Source of the DNA: Paracoccus jeotgali
GTDB taxonomy: Bacteria; Pseudomonadota; Alphaproteobacteria; Rhodobacterales; Rhodobacteraceae
Assembly: GCF_002865605.1 (NCBI RefSeq)
Contig: NZ_CP025583.1
Location: 1,592,501-1,656,500, forward strand
Direction of reading: 5' to 3'
Length of the DNA: 64,000 nt
The notes under the pieces were generated by a model that did no database searches, was not told where the DNA came from, and saw only the letters and a program-made list of their open reading frames with translations. Positions 17,701 through 27,470 of this stretch are shown piece after piece. Each line of letters starts with the position of its first letter. The first letter of the stretch is position 1. Made by a program: the position numbers and the translations under genes.

Positions 17701-18750
17701 ATGATTCCGGTGTTTGACGGCCATAATGATTTCCTGCAACGGCTGGTGGCACCGGGGGCCGACCCGGCGGCGATCTGGGCCGAGGGCGATGGCAGCGGCC
17801 ATATCGACCTGCCCCGGCTGCGCGCGGGCGGCATGTTCGGCGGGTTTTTCGCGCTGTGGGCGCCTTCGCCCGCCGGGACCGATGGCATCGACTGGAAGGC
17901 GCGGCAGGAAAACCCGCCCTATGCCGTGCCTCTGGATCAGCCGATCCCCACCGGCCCCGCGACCGAGCATATGCTGCGCCTTGCCGGGCAGTTGGCGGCG
18001 CTGGAACGCAGCGGGACCCTGACGATTTGTCGCAGCGTGGCCGATATCGAGACCGCGCGCGATCAGGGCCGCATCGCCGCCATCCTGCATATGGAGGGGG
18101 CCGAGGGCGTGGCCGACCCCGATGTGCTGCATCTGTGGCATACGCTCGGCCTGCGCTCGCTGGGGCCGGTCTGGTCGCGGGCGAACGCGCATGGCCACGG
18201 CGTGCCCTTCGCCTTTCCCGGCGACCCGGATACCGGCCCCGGCCTTAGCGATCAGGGCAAGGCGCTGATCGCGGAATGCGACCGGCTGCGGATCATGGTC
18301 GATCTGGCGCATCTGAACGCCAAGGGGATCGAGGATGTGGCCCGGATCAGCGGCGCGCCGCTCGTCTCGACCCATTCCGGGGCACATGCCGTCGCGCCCT
18401 CGACCCGCAACCTGACCGACGCGCAATTGCAGATGATCGCGGCGACCGGGGGCGTCGTGGGCCTGAACTTTGCTGCGGGCTTCGTGCGGCCCGACGGGCG
18501 GCGCCTGCCCTTTGACGGGTTCGACCCCTATCTGCGCCATCTCGACCACCTGCTGACCCATCTGGGCGAGGACGGGGTGGCGCTCGGCTCGGACTTCGAC
18601 GGGGCGCTGATGCCGAACGATCTGGCCGACGCGGCCGCCCTGCCCCGGCTGGTCGAGGCGATGCGGGCGCATGGCTATGACACGCCGCTTCTGGAGAAAA
18701 TCTGCTGGCGGAACTGGCTGTCGCTGCTTAGCCGGACGTGGCAGCGGTAA
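17701..18750 (+). CDS. Membrane dipeptidase-type (M19) metallopeptidase
   Basis: A 349-residue TIM-barrel zinc dipeptidase of the renal-dipeptidase family. Visible metal-site elements: GHND (His8, Asp10), the bridging Glu in HMEGAEGV (near residue 130), STHSGAHA (His near 222) and GSDFDG (near 300). Members hydrolyse dipeptides, including D-amino-acid-containing ones, and sometimes other amides. No signal peptide is present, so it is cytoplasmic. The ATG follows AAGGAG. Its last 23 bases overlap the 3' end of the thiamine pyrophosphokinase gene on the other strand. Confidence 0.9.
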   Translation: MIPVFDGHNDFLQRLVAPGADPAAIWAEGDGSGHIDLPRLRAGGMFGGFFALWAPSPAGTDGIDWKARQENPPYAVPLDQPIPTGPATEHMLRLAGQLAALERSGTLTICRSVADIETARDQGRIAAILHMEGAEGVADPDVLHLWHTLGLRSLGPVWSRANAHGHGVPFAFPGDPDTGPGLSDQGKALIAECDRLRIMVDLAHLNAKGIEDVARISGAPLVSTHSGAHAVAPSTRNLTDAQLQMIAATGGVVGLNFAAGFVRPDGRRLPFDGFDPYLRHLDHLLTHLGEDGVALGSDFDGALMPNDLADAAALPRLVEAMRAHGYDTPLLEKICWRNWLSLLSRTWQR

Positions 18751-19396
18751 GCGCCGCCAGCGCCAGATCCAGACAGTCGCGCGGCAACAGCCCGATCACC
18801 GGCCCCGTCACCGCCAGCGTCACCGGCCCAAGCGCCGCGTTCGAGGTGCCGATGGAGCCGTCGGGCGCAAAGGCGATGCCGTCGATCGGCCACAGCAGCC
18901 CGGTGCTGCGCCCCTGCGCCGGCCCCATCGGAAACAGCGAGACACGGGTGCCGGGCGCCAGCGGCAGGTCAAGCTGCGGCGGGACGGCAAAGGCGATATC
19001 CTCGGCCGTCAGCATGATGCAGGGCAGATGGCGGTGGCGCACCATCACGTTCAGCGCCGCCAGCGTGTGATCCAGCCGGCGCCCCGAAAACCCGGTGGCG
19101 ATGACAAAGGGCGCCTCGATCCGCGTCAGCGCCTTGGCGAAATCGGTGCTGTCCTGCTCGGCCACATGCAGCAGGCGGTCCGGCCCCAAAGCGGCGCGGG
19201 CGGCGTCCGAGATCGAATCGAGGTCTCCGATCGCCCGGACCGGCATGTGACCCAGGGCAAGCGCGGCGTCGGCCCCGCCATCGGCCGCCACCAGACAGGG
19301 CGCATGCGCCAGCGCCAGGTCCAGATCGCCCGGTTGCAGCGCGCCGCCGCCGATCAGCGTCACACCGACCCGGCTGTGCAGCACGCCATCCGCCAC
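18728..19396 (-). CDS. Thiamine pyrophosphokinase
   Basis: A 222-residue enzyme that transfers pyrophosphate from ATP to thiamine, giving thiamine diphosphate. Family motifs: TLIGGG near the start, AADGGAD, the catalytic IGDLDSIS, EQDSTDFAKAL and GFSGRRLDHTLA. The start is a GTG at 19396, two bases after the stop of the DUF2842 gene; a second GTG four codons on is possible. It is the last gene of the purA-DUF2842 unit. The convergent dipeptidase gene overlaps its 3' end by 23 bases. Confidence 0.9.
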   Translation of the reverse strand: MADGVLHSRVGVTLIGGGALQPGDLDLALAHAPCLVAADGGADAALALGHMPVRAIGDLDSISDAARAALGPDRLLHVAEQDSTDFAKALTRIEAPFVIATGFSGRRLDHTLAALNVMVRHRHLPCIMLTAEDIAFAVPPQLDLPLAPGTRVSLFPMGPAQGRSTGLLWPIDGIAFAPDGSIGTSNAALGPVTLAVTGPVIGLLPRDCLDLALAALTAATSG

Positions 19397-19398
19397 GC

Positions 19399-19614
19399 TC
19401 AGTCCTCGGACTTGCCGATGCCGCTGAAGACGCGGCGGAAGGGCAGGATCCAGACGATGCCCAGGAACATGACCAGCAGCCCCTCGGCCCAGATCGGCAG
19501 GCGGCCCCAGCGGTCGTTGACATAGGCCAGCAGCATCCAGGCGACGGCGATATAGCCCGGCAGCCCGATGATCAGGATCAGCAGCGACAGGCGCTTGCGG
19601 GTCTTGAGGTCCAT
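19399..19614 (-). CDS. DUF2842 small membrane protein
   Basis: A 71-residue inner-membrane protein: a basic start (MDLKTRKR), two hydrophobic helices (about 9-30 and 43-60) joined by a short loop with NDRWGRLPIW, and the ending RRVFSGIGKSED. It is a DUF2842 member of unknown function, conserved in Rhodobacteraceae next to purA. The ATG at 19614 lies four bases from the purA stop, so it is probably co-transcribed with purA and the thiamine kinase gene. Confidence 0.85.
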   Translation of the reverse strand: MDLKTRKRLSLLILIIGLPGYIAVAWMLLAYVNDRWGRLPIWAEGLLVMFLGIVWILPFRRVFSGIGKSED

Positions 19615-19618
19615 CGGC

Positions 19619-20911
19619 TCAGTCCGCGAAGGGGTCGGTGACAAGGATGGTGTCGTCCCGCTCGGGCGAGGTCGACAGCAGCGCCACCGGGCACTGGATC
19701 AGCTCTTCGACGCGGCGGACATATTTGATCGCGGCGGCGGGCAGATCGGCCCAGCTGCGCGCGCCTTGCGTCGATTCCTGCCAGCCCTCCATCTCTTCAT
19801 AGATGGGCCGGACGCGGGCCTGCAGCGCGGCCGCGGTGGGCAGATAGTCATAGGTCTCGCCGTCGATCTCGTAGCCGGTGCAGATCTTCAGCGTGTCGAA
19901 GCCGTCCAGCACATCCAGCTTGGTCAGGGCGATGCCGTTGACGCCGGAAATCGCACAGGTCTGGCGCACCAGCACGGCATCGAACCAGCCGCAGCGGCGC
20001 TTGCGGCCGGTGACAGTGCCGAATTCATGGCCCCGCTCGCCCAGCCGCTGGCCGTCGGCGTCGTGAAGCTCGGTCGGGAACGGGCCTTCGCCGACGCGGG
20101 TGGTATAGGCCTTGACGATGCCCAGCACGAAGTCGATGGCGCTCGGCCCCATGCCGGTGCCGGTCGCGGCCATGCCCGACATGGTCGTGGACGAGGTGAC
20201 ATAGGGATAGGTGCCGAAATCGATGTCCAGCAGGCTGCCCTGCGCGCCTTCGAACAGGATGCGCTTGCCGGCGCGGCGGGCCTCGTTCATCACCTTCCAG
20301 ACCGGCGCGGCATAGGACAGCAGCTTGGGCGCGATCTCGACCAGCGCGGCCTTCAGCGCGGCGCGGTCGATGGCCTCGGCCCCCAGCCCCTGTCGCAGCG
20401 CGTCGTGATGCGCCAGCAGGCGGTCGAGGCGGCTGTCCAGCGTCTCCTCATCCCCCAGATCGGCGAGGCGGATGGCGCGGCGGCCAACCTTGTCCTCGTA
20501 AGCCGGGCCGATGCCGCGACCGGTGGTGCCGATCTTGGCCGTGCCCGCCGCCTGCTCGCGGATCTGGTCCAGATCCTGATGCAGCGGCAGGATCAGCGGC
20601 GTGTTTTCCGCGATCAGCAGGTTGTCGGTGTCGATGCGGACGCCCTGTGCGGACAGCTTGTCGATTTCCGCAAACAGCGCCCAAGGGTCCAGCACGACGC
20701 CGTTGCCGATCACCGCCAGCTTGCCCGGCCGCACGATCCCCGAGGGCAGCAGCGACAGCTTATACACCGTCTCGCCGATGACCAGCGTGTGCCCGGCATT
20801 ATGGCCGCCCTGAAAGCGGGCGATGATCTCGGCCCGTTCCGAGAGCCAGTCGACGATCTTGCCCTTGCCTTCGTCGCCCCATTGCGCGCCGACCACCACG
20901 ACATTGGCCAT
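19619..20911 (-). CDS. purA: Adenylosuccinate synthase
   Basis: A 430-residue GTP-dependent enzyme converting IMP and aspartate to adenylosuccinate, the first committed step to AMP. It begins [17 protein letters not shown] (the GTP P-loop), then GGHNAGHT, the IMP loop GIGPAYEDK near 137, [20 protein letters not shown] near 225-245, and ends with base-contact elements including TKLDVLDG and LLSTSPER. Full length for the family. It heads a unit with the DUF2842 and thiamine kinase genes. The 217-base leader upstream holds palindromic hairpins after alaS. Confidence 0.97.
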   Translation of the reverse strand: MANVVVVGAQWGDEGKGKIVDWLSERAEIIARFQGGHNAGHTLVIGETVYKLSLLPSGIVRPGKLAVIGNGVVLDPWALFAEIDKLSAQGVRIDTDNLLIAENTPLILPLHQDLDQIREQAAGTAKIGTTGRGIGPAYEDKVGRRAIRLADLGDEETLDSRLDRLLAHHDALRQGLGAEAIDRAALKAALVEIAPKLLSYAAPVWKVMNEARRAGKRILFEGAQGSLLDIDFGTYPYVTSSTTMSGMAATGTGMGPSAIDFVLGIVKAYTTRVGEGPFPTELHDADGQRLGERGHEFGTVTGRKRRCGWFDAVLVRQTCAISGVNGIALTKLDVLDGFDTLKICTGYEIDGETYDYLPTAAALQARVRPIYEEMEGWQESTQGARSWADLPAAAIKYVRRVEELIQCPVALLSTSPERDDTILVTDPFAD

Positions 20912-21024
20912 TTTGCTTTCCTTCCGCGATCACGAATGCCGCGGCTGGTATAGTCGGCCTGCGGGACGGGGGGAAGCGTCATTCGTGGCGGTCGGGGCGC
21001 CTGCAGTGGGGACGCATGACGCGA

Positions 21025-21055
21025 CAGCCCCCAAGGACGGGGTCCAGGGGGGCTG
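21025..21055 (-). terminator. Hairpin between alaS and purA
   Basis: An 8-bp stem CAGCCCCC/GGGGGCTG with a 15-base loop, between the alaS stop and the purA start on the same strand; no clear T-tract. Probably part of the alaS 3' region. Confidence 0.4.
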
Positions 21056-21069
21056 CCGGTCAGTTTCGC

Positions 21070-21125
21070 CATGTCGCGCCGGTTCCGGCGCGGGTTCTTC
21101 GTCATGTCGCGCCGGTTCCGGCGCG
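21070..21125 (-). repeat. Tandem pair of 23-bp palindromic repeats after alaS
   Basis: Two identical 23-base copies, at 21070-21092 and 21103-21125, 33 bases apart. Each holds the perfect inverted repeat CGCGCCGG-TT-CCGGCGCG. They begin four bases past the alaS stop codon, so the transcript would fold into two hairpins there. They could end or protect the alaS mRNA, or be copies of a dispersed palindromic element. Confidence 0.7.
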
Positions 21126-21128
21126 CGG

Positions 21129-23783
21129 TCAGGCCGCCGCGATCACCGCCTCGACCGCCGCAATCGCCGCGTCGGCGGCATCCAGCGACGGCGCGCCGCC
21201 CTGCGCCCGGTCGGGACGCCCGCCGCCGCCCTTGCCGCCCAGCGCCTCGGTCGCGGCCTGCACCATCGACACCGCGCTGAGCCGGTCGGTCAGATCGCCG
21301 GTCACGCCCGCGGCCACGGTCGCCTTGCCGTCCGACCCGCCCAGCACCAGCACTGCGCCGCTGCCTAGCTGCGACTTCATCTCATCGACCAGCGCCCCCA
21401 GCTCCTTGCCCGAGACGCCTTCGACGACGCGCCCGACAAAGCGCACGCCGCCGACATCCTTGGCCTCGGCCGCGCCACTGCCGCCCATGGCGAGCTGGCG
21501 CTTGAGCTGCGCGACCTCATTGGCCAGCGCGCGCCGCTCATCCGCCAGCGCGCGGACCCTGTTGACCACATCGCCCGACTGCGCCTTGAGGATGCCCGCG
21601 ATCTCGGACAGTTCGCGGTCCACGCGGCGCAGTTCGGCCATGGCGGCGTCGCCGGTCAGCGCCTCGATCCGCCGGATGCCCGCCGCCGAGGCGGTCTCGC
21701 CAGTCAGGGCGAACATGCCGATATCGCCGGTGCGCGCAACATGGGTGCCGCCGCAAAGTTCCAGCGAATAGGTCTGCTTGTCGCTGCCCTTGCCCGAGCC
21801 TTCCAGCTGCCCCATCGAGACAACCCGCACCTCGTCGCCGTATTTCTCGCCGAACAGCGCCTGCGCACCGATGGCGCGGGCGTCGTCGGGGGTCATGATC
21901 CGGGTCTGGACCGGCGCGTTCTGGCGGATGAACTCGTTCACCTCGGCCTCGACCCGGGCGATCTCCTCGGGCGTCAGCGCCTTGTTGTGGCTGAAGTCGA
22001 AGCGCAGACGGTCATGCGCGTTCAGCGAGCCGCGCTGCGCGACGTGATCGCCCAGCGCCCGGCGCAGCGCCTCGTGCAGCAGATGTGTGGCCGAATGATT
22101 GGCCCGGATCGCCGTGCGGCGGCTGTGATCGACCTCGAGCTTGGCGGCCTGTCCGCGGTCGATGCGGCCCATCGTGACCTCGGCCATGTGGATGAAGATG
22201 CCGCCGGATTTCTTGGTGTCGGTGATCCGCGCCATGCCGGATTCGGTCTGGATCGTGCCGCTATCGCCGACCTGACCGCCGGATTCGGCGTAAAAGGGCG
22301 ACTGGTTGACGACGATCTGCACCGCCTCGCCCTCGCTTGCGCTGTCGATGGGCGAACCGTCGCGGACCAGCGCCAGCACCTGCCCCTCGGCGGTTTCGCT
22401 GTCATAGCCCAGAAACTCGGTCGCGCCGTGCTGCTCGGCCAACTCGTACCAGATGGCCGCATCGCGGGTCTCGCCAGAGCCGGCCCAGGCGGCGCGCGCC
22501 TGCGCCTTTTGTTCCGCCATGGCGGCATCGAAGCCCTTGATGTCCACCCCGCGCCCCTTTTCGCGCAGCGCGTCCTGCGTCAGGTCGAGCGGGAAGCCAT
22601 AGGTGTCATACAGCCGGAACGCCGCCTCGCCGGGCAGATCCGCGCCTTCGGGCAGGCGGGAGATCTCGTCGTCGAGCAGGCGCAGGCCGCGATCCAGCGT
22701 CTTGCGGAAGCGGGTTTCCTCGGACAGCAGCGATTCCTCGATCATCGCCTGCGCGCGGCCAAGCTCGGGATAGGCCTCGCCCATCTGGCGCACCAGCGCG
22801 GGCACCAGCCGGTGCATGACCGGATCGGCTGCGCCCAGCATGTGCACATGGCGCATGGCGCGGCGCATGATCCGGCGCAGCACATAGCCGCGCCCCTCAT
22901 TGCTGGGCATCACCCCGTCGGCCAGCAGGAAGCTGGTCGAGCGAAGATGGTCGGCGATGACCCGGTGATGGACCTTGCCCGGCCCGTCCGGGTCCGAACT
23001 GGTGGCGTTGGCCGAGGCCTCGATCAGCGCGCGCATCAGGTCGGTGTCGTAATTGTCGTGCTTGCCCTGCAGCAGCGCGCCGATGCGTTCCAGCCCCATG
23101 CCGGTGTCGATGGACTGCATGTCGAGTTCGCGCATGCTGCCGTCCTCGAACTGCTCGTTCTGCATGAAGACGAGGTTCCAGATCTCGATGAAGCGGTCGC
23201 CGTCCTCGTCCTTGCTGCCGGGCGGGCCGCCCCAGATGTGGTCGCCGTGATCGAAGAAGATCTCGGTGCAGGGGCCGCAGGGGCCGGTCGGACCCATGCG
23301 CCAGAAATTGTCGTCGCTGGCGATGCGGATGATGCGGTCGTCGGGCAGGCCCGCGACCTTTTTCCACAGCGCCGCCGCCTCGTCATCAGTGTGATAGACG
23401 GTGACCAGCAGCTTGTCCTTGGGGATGTCGAAATCGCGGGTCAGAAGTTCCCACGCAAAGGGGATCGCCTGGGCCTTGAAATAGTCGCCGAAGCTGAAAT
23501 TGCCCAGCATCTCGAAGAAGGTGTGGTGGCGGGCGGTATAGCCCACATTGTCGAGATCGTTGTGCTTGCCGCCCGCGCGCACGCATTTCTGCGAGCTGGT
23601 GGCGCGGACATAGTCGCGTTTCTCGACCCCGGTGAACAGGTTCTTGAACTGCACCATTCCCGAATTGGTGAACATCAGCGTCGGGTCGTTGCGCGGCACC
23701 AGCGGGCTGGAGGGCACGACGGTATGATCGTTGCGCCGATAGAAGTCGAGGAAGGTCGAGCGGATGTCGTTAAGGCTGGGCAT
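21129..23783 (-). CDS. alaS: Alanine--tRNA ligase
   Basis: An 884-residue synthetase. The N-terminal class II core includes [18 protein letters not shown] and [19 protein letters not shown]; the editing domain has the zinc-site motifs [12 protein letters not shown] and [13 protein letters not shown], which hydrolyse mischarged Ser/Gly-tRNA; the C-terminal C-Ala domain with KGGGGRPD is at the end. Length is normal. The ATG at 23783 (MPSLNDIR) is used; an upstream extension to 23897 would run into the glyS stop. It follows glyS by 85 bases, so four aminoacylation-related genes stand in a row on this strand. Confidence 0.98.
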   Translation of the reverse strand: MPSLNDIRSTFLDFYRRNDHTVVPSSPLVPRNDPTLMFTNSGMVQFKNLFTGVEKRDYVRATSSQKCVRAGGKHNDLDNVGYTARHHTFFEMLGNFSFGDYFKAQAIPFAWELLTRDFDIPKDKLLVTVYHTDDEAAALWKKVAGLPDDRIIRIASDDNFWRMGPTGPCGPCTEIFFDHGDHIWGGPPGSKDEDGDRFIEIWNLVFMQNEQFEDGSMRELDMQSIDTGMGLERIGALLQGKHDNYDTDLMRALIEASANATSSDPDGPGKVHHRVIADHLRSTSFLLADGVMPSNEGRGYVLRRIMRRAMRHVHMLGAADPVMHRLVPALVRQMGEAYPELGRAQAMIEESLLSEETRFRKTLDRGLRLLDDEISRLPEGADLPGEAAFRLYDTYGFPLDLTQDALREKGRGVDIKGFDAAMAEQKAQARAAWAGSGETRDAAIWYELAEQHGATEFLGYDSETAEGQVLALVRDGSPIDSASEGEAVQIVVNQSPFYAESGGQVGDSGTIQTESGMARITDTKKSGGIFIHMAEVTMGRIDRGQAAKLEVDHSRRTAIRANHSATHLLHEALRRALGDHVAQRGSLNAHDRLRFDFSHNKALTPEEIARVEAEVNEFIRQNAPVQTRIMTPDDARAIGAQALFGEKYGDEVRVVSMGQLEGSGKGSDKQTYSLELCGGTHVARTGDIGMFALTGETASAAGIRRIEALTGDAAMAELRRVDRELSEIAGILKAQSGDVVNRVRALADERRALANEVAQLKRQLAMGGSGAAEAKDVGGVRFVGRVVEGVSGKELGALVDEMKSQLGSGAVLVLGGSDGKATVAAGVTGDLTDRLSAVSMVQAATEALGGKGGGGRPDRAQGGAPSLDAADAAIAAVEAVIAAA

Positions 23784-23868
23784 GGCGGCGTGTCCTTGGG
23801 GTTTGGACTGATTTAGGGTGCCCGGCGCGTGCTGTCCACGCCGATGAGTATTTAAGCAAAGAAGAAGC

Positions 23869-25953
23869 CTAGCCCTCGATCCGCCCGAAATCGGCAATCT
23901 GGCGGCCGGCGGCGCGGATGCGGTGCAGCAGGTTCAGCCGATTGCGGCGGACGATCTGGTTGTCGGTATTGACCTGCACGGCCTCGAAGAAGGCGTCGAT
24001 GGGCGCGCGCAGATCGGCGATGGCGGCGAGGGCGGCGGTCACATCCTCGGAGGCGACGGCCTGACGGATCGCCGGTTCGGCGGTGTCGAGTGCAGTGAAA
24101 AGGGCGCGTTCCTGATCAGTTTCGGCGAATTTGGGGTCTGCGCCGAAGCTGTATTCGACGCCGTCGCGTTCCTCGGCCTGGGCGAGGATGTTGCTGGCGC
24201 GTTTCAGGCCCTGCGTCAGGTTCTGCCCGTCATCCGTGGCGAGGAGCGCGTTCAGCGCGCGTGCCCGGCTGACCACCAGCACCAGATCGTCATTGCCCGG
24301 CTGCGCCAGCACCGCGTCGATGATGTCGTGGCGGATGCCCTGGTCGCGGAGATGGACCTTGAGGCGGTCGTGGAGGAAAGAGAGGAGGCTGTCGGCGGCG
24401 TCGCTGTCGTCTGCTTTGGGCGCCTCATGCGCGGCGAGGCCGCTTTCGATCAGCTTCGCCAGCGGCAGGCGCTTGTTGTTGTCGACCACCAGACGGATCA
24501 CACCCAGGGCGGCCCGCCGCAGGGCGAAGGGGTCTTTCGAGCCGGTCGGCTTTTCGTCGATGGCCCAGAAGCCGGTCAGTGTGTCCAGCTTGTCGGCAAG
24601 CGCCACGGCGACCGAGACCGGCGCGGTCGGCACCTGATCCGAGGGGCCGAGCGGGGCGTAGTGGTCGCGGGCGGCGTCGGCGATTTCCGGCGGTTCGCCG
24701 GCCTCCAACGCGTAATAGCGGCCCATGACGCCCTGCAGTTCCGGGAACTCGCCGACCATGGACGAGCGCAGGTCCAGTTTGGCCAGCCTGGCCGCCCGTT
24801 CGGCCTGATCCGGGTCCGCACCGACCATCGGCGCGATCTCGCGGGCAAGGGACGCGATGCGGGCGACGCGGTCGGCCTGACTGCCCAGCTTGTTGTGGAA
24901 GGTGACGCTGGCCAGCCCCTGCGACCAGTCATCCATCCTGGCGCGGGCGACGCGCAGGTCGTTGTCCCAGAAGAACGCCGCATCCGACAGCCGCGCCGCC
25001 AGCACGCGTTGATTGCCGGCGAGGATGGTGGCGCCGTCATCGGGTGTCTCGATATTGGCGACGGTGACGAAGCCCTCGATCCGGCCGGTCTTGGGGTTGC
25101 GGGCCGAGAAGAACTTCTGATGCTCTTTCATCGAGGTCTGCAGCACCTCGGGCGGCAGGTCCAGAAACTGCGGCTCGATCCGGCCCATCAGCGTCACCGG
25201 CCATTCGACCAGACCCGCGACCTCGGTCAGCAGGGCCTGATCCTGCACCACCTCGAGCCCGCGGGCGAAGCCCAGATTGTCGGCCTCCTGCGCGATGGCG
25301 GATTCGCGTTCGGCGGGGTCGAGCATCACCTTGGCGCGGCGCAGCTTGGCGGCGTAGTCATCAAAGCTGCGGACCGCGAAGGCGTCGGGCGCCATGAAGC
25401 GGTGACCGTGCGTCCGGTCGCCGGCGGTGATCCCGTCCACGGTCAGCGGCACGATCTCGGCCCCGCTTTCGTCTTCCAGGATGCACAGGATCGCGTGCAG
25501 CGGCCGCACCCAGCGCAGCGAACCGCTGCCCCAACGCATGGATTTGGGCCAGGGAAAGTCGCGGATGGTGCGGGTCAGCACCTCGGCCACGATCTCGGCC
25601 GCCGGGCGGCCCGGCTTATCGAAGACGGCGACATAGACCTGCCCCTTCTTCTCGTCGCGGATCTGCAATTCCTCGCGCGTCAACCCGGTCGAGCGCAGGA
25701 AGCCCTGCAGCGCCTGTTCCGGCGCATCGACGCGCGGGCCCTTGCGCTCTTCCCGCTGCGGTTTCGACGCGGGGTCCAGCCCCTCGACCGACAGGACCAG
25801 CCGGCGCGGGGTCGAGAACGCCCCGGCGCTGGCAAAGGTCAGCCCCGCCTCGACCAGCCCGTCGGTGACCAGCCGCCGCAAGTCGTCCCGCGCACGCGGC
25901 TGCATCCGGGCCGGGATTTCTTCCGAGAAAAGCTCGATCAGCAGATTGGTCAT
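23869..25953 (-). CDS. glyS: Glycine--tRNA ligase beta subunit
   Basis: A 694-residue beta subunit of the bacterial alpha2-beta2 glycyl-tRNA synthetase. It starts [15 protein letters not shown], the usual beginning, with [13 protein letters not shown] near 155, the [24 protein letters not shown] HD-like region near 395, and a C-terminal anticodon-binding part ([10 protein letters not shown]). The beta subunit binds tRNA while GlyQ makes glycyl-AMP. Its ATG overlaps the stop of the DUF6446 gene by four bases. Confidence 0.97.
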   Translation of the reverse strand: MTNLLIELFSEEIPARMQPRARDDLRRLVTDGLVEAGLTFASAGAFSTPRRLVLSVEGLDPASKPQREERKGPRVDAPEQALQGFLRSTGLTREELQIRDEKKGQVYVAVFDKPGRPAAEIVAEVLTRTIRDFPWPKSMRWGSGSLRWVRPLHAILCILEDESGAEIVPLTVDGITAGDRTHGHRFMAPDAFAVRSFDDYAAKLRRAKVMLDPAERESAIAQEADNLGFARGLEVVQDQALLTEVAGLVEWPVTLMGRIEPQFLDLPPEVLQTSMKEHQKFFSARNPKTGRIEGFVTVANIETPDDGATILAGNQRVLAARLSDAAFFWDNDLRVARARMDDWSQGLASVTFHNKLGSQADRVARIASLAREIAPMVGADPDQAERAARLAKLDLRSSMVGEFPELQGVMGRYYALEAGEPPEIADAARDHYAPLGPSDQVPTAPVSVAVALADKLDTLTGFWAIDEKPTGSKDPFALRRAALGVIRLVVDNNKRLPLAKLIESGLAAHEAPKADDSDAADSLLSFLHDRLKVHLRDQGIRHDIIDAVLAQPGNDDLVLVVSRARALNALLATDDGQNLTQGLKRASNILAQAEERDGVEYSFGADPKFAETDQERALFTALDTAEPAIRQAVASEDVTAALAAIADLRAPIDAFFEAVQVNTDNQIVRRNRLNLLHRIRAAGRQIADFGRIEG

Positions 25954-26435
25954 TTGATCACTTTCGTCTCTTCGGCGGTTTCGTTCAGCTGATGCCAGGC
26001 GAATGCGCGGCCATCGGGATAGACCGCGATGACGCGGTCGACGCCGGGCAGAATGTTGCGTTCGCCAAGAAAAGCCCGCGCGGCACCGCTTTGCAGATCG
26101 CCGGTCAGGCCGCGCGCGGAAAAGCAGGAAAACCAGCGCGGCCCGACCAGGGGGGTCGCATCGGGATAGGGCTGCGCGGCCGCGGGCAGCGCCGGGTCGT
26201 CCAGACGGAAGCAGGCGCGATAGCGCAGGGGCGAGCTTTCGGCGTCGATGCCGCGGAACTCGCTGACCTGCACGGGCAGCAGCGTGCCCTGGGCATCGGC
26301 GAGATGGATCTGCTCGGCCCCGGTGATGTCGTCGACGGGTTCATAGAAGCCGTAGACCTGCATGTAATAGATCGCCATGCCGGTCAGCAGGGCCGACAAC
26401 AGCAGCATCGAGACGAGGATCTTGCCAGAGCTCAT
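25950..26435 (-). CDS. DUF6446 family membrane-anchored protein between glyQ and glyS
   Basis: A 161-residue protein with one N-terminal membrane helix (about residues 6-24, [19 protein letters not shown]), followed by a periplasmic domain of about 130 residues holding two Cys (RACFRL and FSCFS) that could form a disulphide. It is of the DUF6446 type; function unknown. It overlaps the glyQ stop by four bases at its start and the glyS start by four at its end, so it is made in step with both synthetase subunits, although it is not a known synthetase component. Confidence 0.85.
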   Translation of the reverse strand: MSSGKILVSMLLLSALLTGMAIYYMQVYGFYEPVDDITGAEQIHLADAQGTLLPVQVSEFRGIDAESSPLRYRACFRLDDPALPAAAQPYPDATPLVGPRWFSCFSARGLTGDLQSGAARAFLGERNILPGVDRVIAVYPDGRAFAWHQLNETAEETKVIK

Positions 26436-27364
26436 GAGTGCACCTGTGCCAGCGGAGTTTGCATGAAGAGGTCGGCGCAGCGCTTGGTCAGCGCCCGGAC
26501 CCGTCGGATATAATCGGCCCGCTCGGTCACCGAGATGACGCCGCGCGCGTCGAGCAGGTTGAACAGGTGGCTGGCCTTGATCGCCTGATCATAGGCCGGA
26601 TGGGCCATGATGATGCGCCGCCCGGCCTCGTCGGCCTCGGCCGCGTCGGCGATGCGTTCGCATTCCGCCTCGGCATCGCGGAAATGGCGGAACAGGTTGT
26701 CGGTATCGGCCACGTCGAAATTCCAGCGGCTATATTCCTGCTCGGTCTGGCGAAAGATGTCGCCATAGCTCAGCGGAATGGCGCTGTCGGGGTCGTTGAA
26801 GGGCATGTCCATCACATGCTCGACCCCCAGCACATACATCGCCAGCCGTTCCAGCCCATAGGTCAGCTCGCCCGAGACGGGGTGGCAGTCATAGCCCGCG
26901 ACCTGCTGGAAATAGGTGAACTGCGACACCTCCATCCCGTCGCACCAGACCTCCCATCCCAGACCCCAGGCGCCGAGCGTGGGCGATTCCCAGTCATCCT
27001 CGACAAAGCGGACGTCATGGATCAGCGGGTCCAGCCCGATGGCGCGCAGGCTGTCCAGATACAGGTCCTGCAGATCGGGGGGGCTTGGCTTGATGATCAC
27101 CTGATACTGGTAATAATGCTGCAGCCGGTTGGGGTTCTCGCCATAGCGGCCATCGGTCGGCCGGCGCGAGGGCTGCACATAGGCCGCAGCCCAAGGCCGC
27201 GGACCCAGGCTGCGCAGCGTCGTGGCGGGGTGAAAGGTGCCGGCGCCGACCTCCATATCATAGGGTTGCAGGATCGCGCAGCCGCTCTGCGCCCAGTGAT
27301 CCTGAAGCCGCAGGATCACATCCTGGAAACAACGCGGCTTATCGGCGCGACGGGGGCTGGTCAT
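26432..27364 (-). CDS. glyQ: Glycine--tRNA ligase alpha subunit
   Basis: A 310-residue catalytic subunit: [37 protein letters not shown] start (motif 1 region), then [26 protein letters not shown], the near-invariant active-site stretch, [11 protein letters not shown], and [14 protein letters not shown] (motif 3 region). It makes glycyl-adenylate and transfers glycine to tRNA with GlyS. The ATG at 27364 is chosen over an upstream in-frame start at 27433. It is the first gene of glyQ-DUF6446-glyS(-alaS), divergent from the SPOR-type gene. Confidence 0.97.
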   Translation of the reverse strand: MTSPRRADKPRCFQDVILRLQDHWAQSGCAILQPYDMEVGAGTFHPATTLRSLGPRPWAAAYVQPSRRPTDGRYGENPNRLQHYYQYQVIIKPSPPDLQDLYLDSLRAIGLDPLIHDVRFVEDDWESPTLGAWGLGWEVWCDGMEVSQFTYFQQVAGYDCHPVSGELTYGLERLAMYVLGVEHVMDMPFNDPDSAIPLSYGDIFRQTEQEYSRWNFDVADTDNLFRHFRDAEAECERIADAAEADEAGRRIIMAHPAYDQAIKASHLFNLLDARGVISVTERADYIRRVRALTKRCADLFMQTPLAQVHS

Positions 27365-27470
27365 CCGGGCATCCTTTTTCGTATGTGTGCGGAAACACGC
27401 GCGTGTTCTAGGCGCGGCGCAAGGCATGGTCAATCGGACCTGGGCGCGCAGGGATCAAGGGGCTGACAAG
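27365..27470. promoter_or_regulatory. Divergent promoter region glyQ / SPOR-type gene
   Basis: The 106 bases between two back-to-back starts must hold both promoters. No clear -35/-10 pair or glycine-type riboswitch is visible. Confidence 0.4.

Noticed and set aside
21070..21125. CRISPR-like array after alaS
   Set aside because: Only two units, each a palindrome, with a 10-base gap and no cas genes.
21741..25992. Two very long plus-strand frames opposite alaS and glyS
   Set aside because: Both mirror conserved synthetase genes and have no motif of their own.
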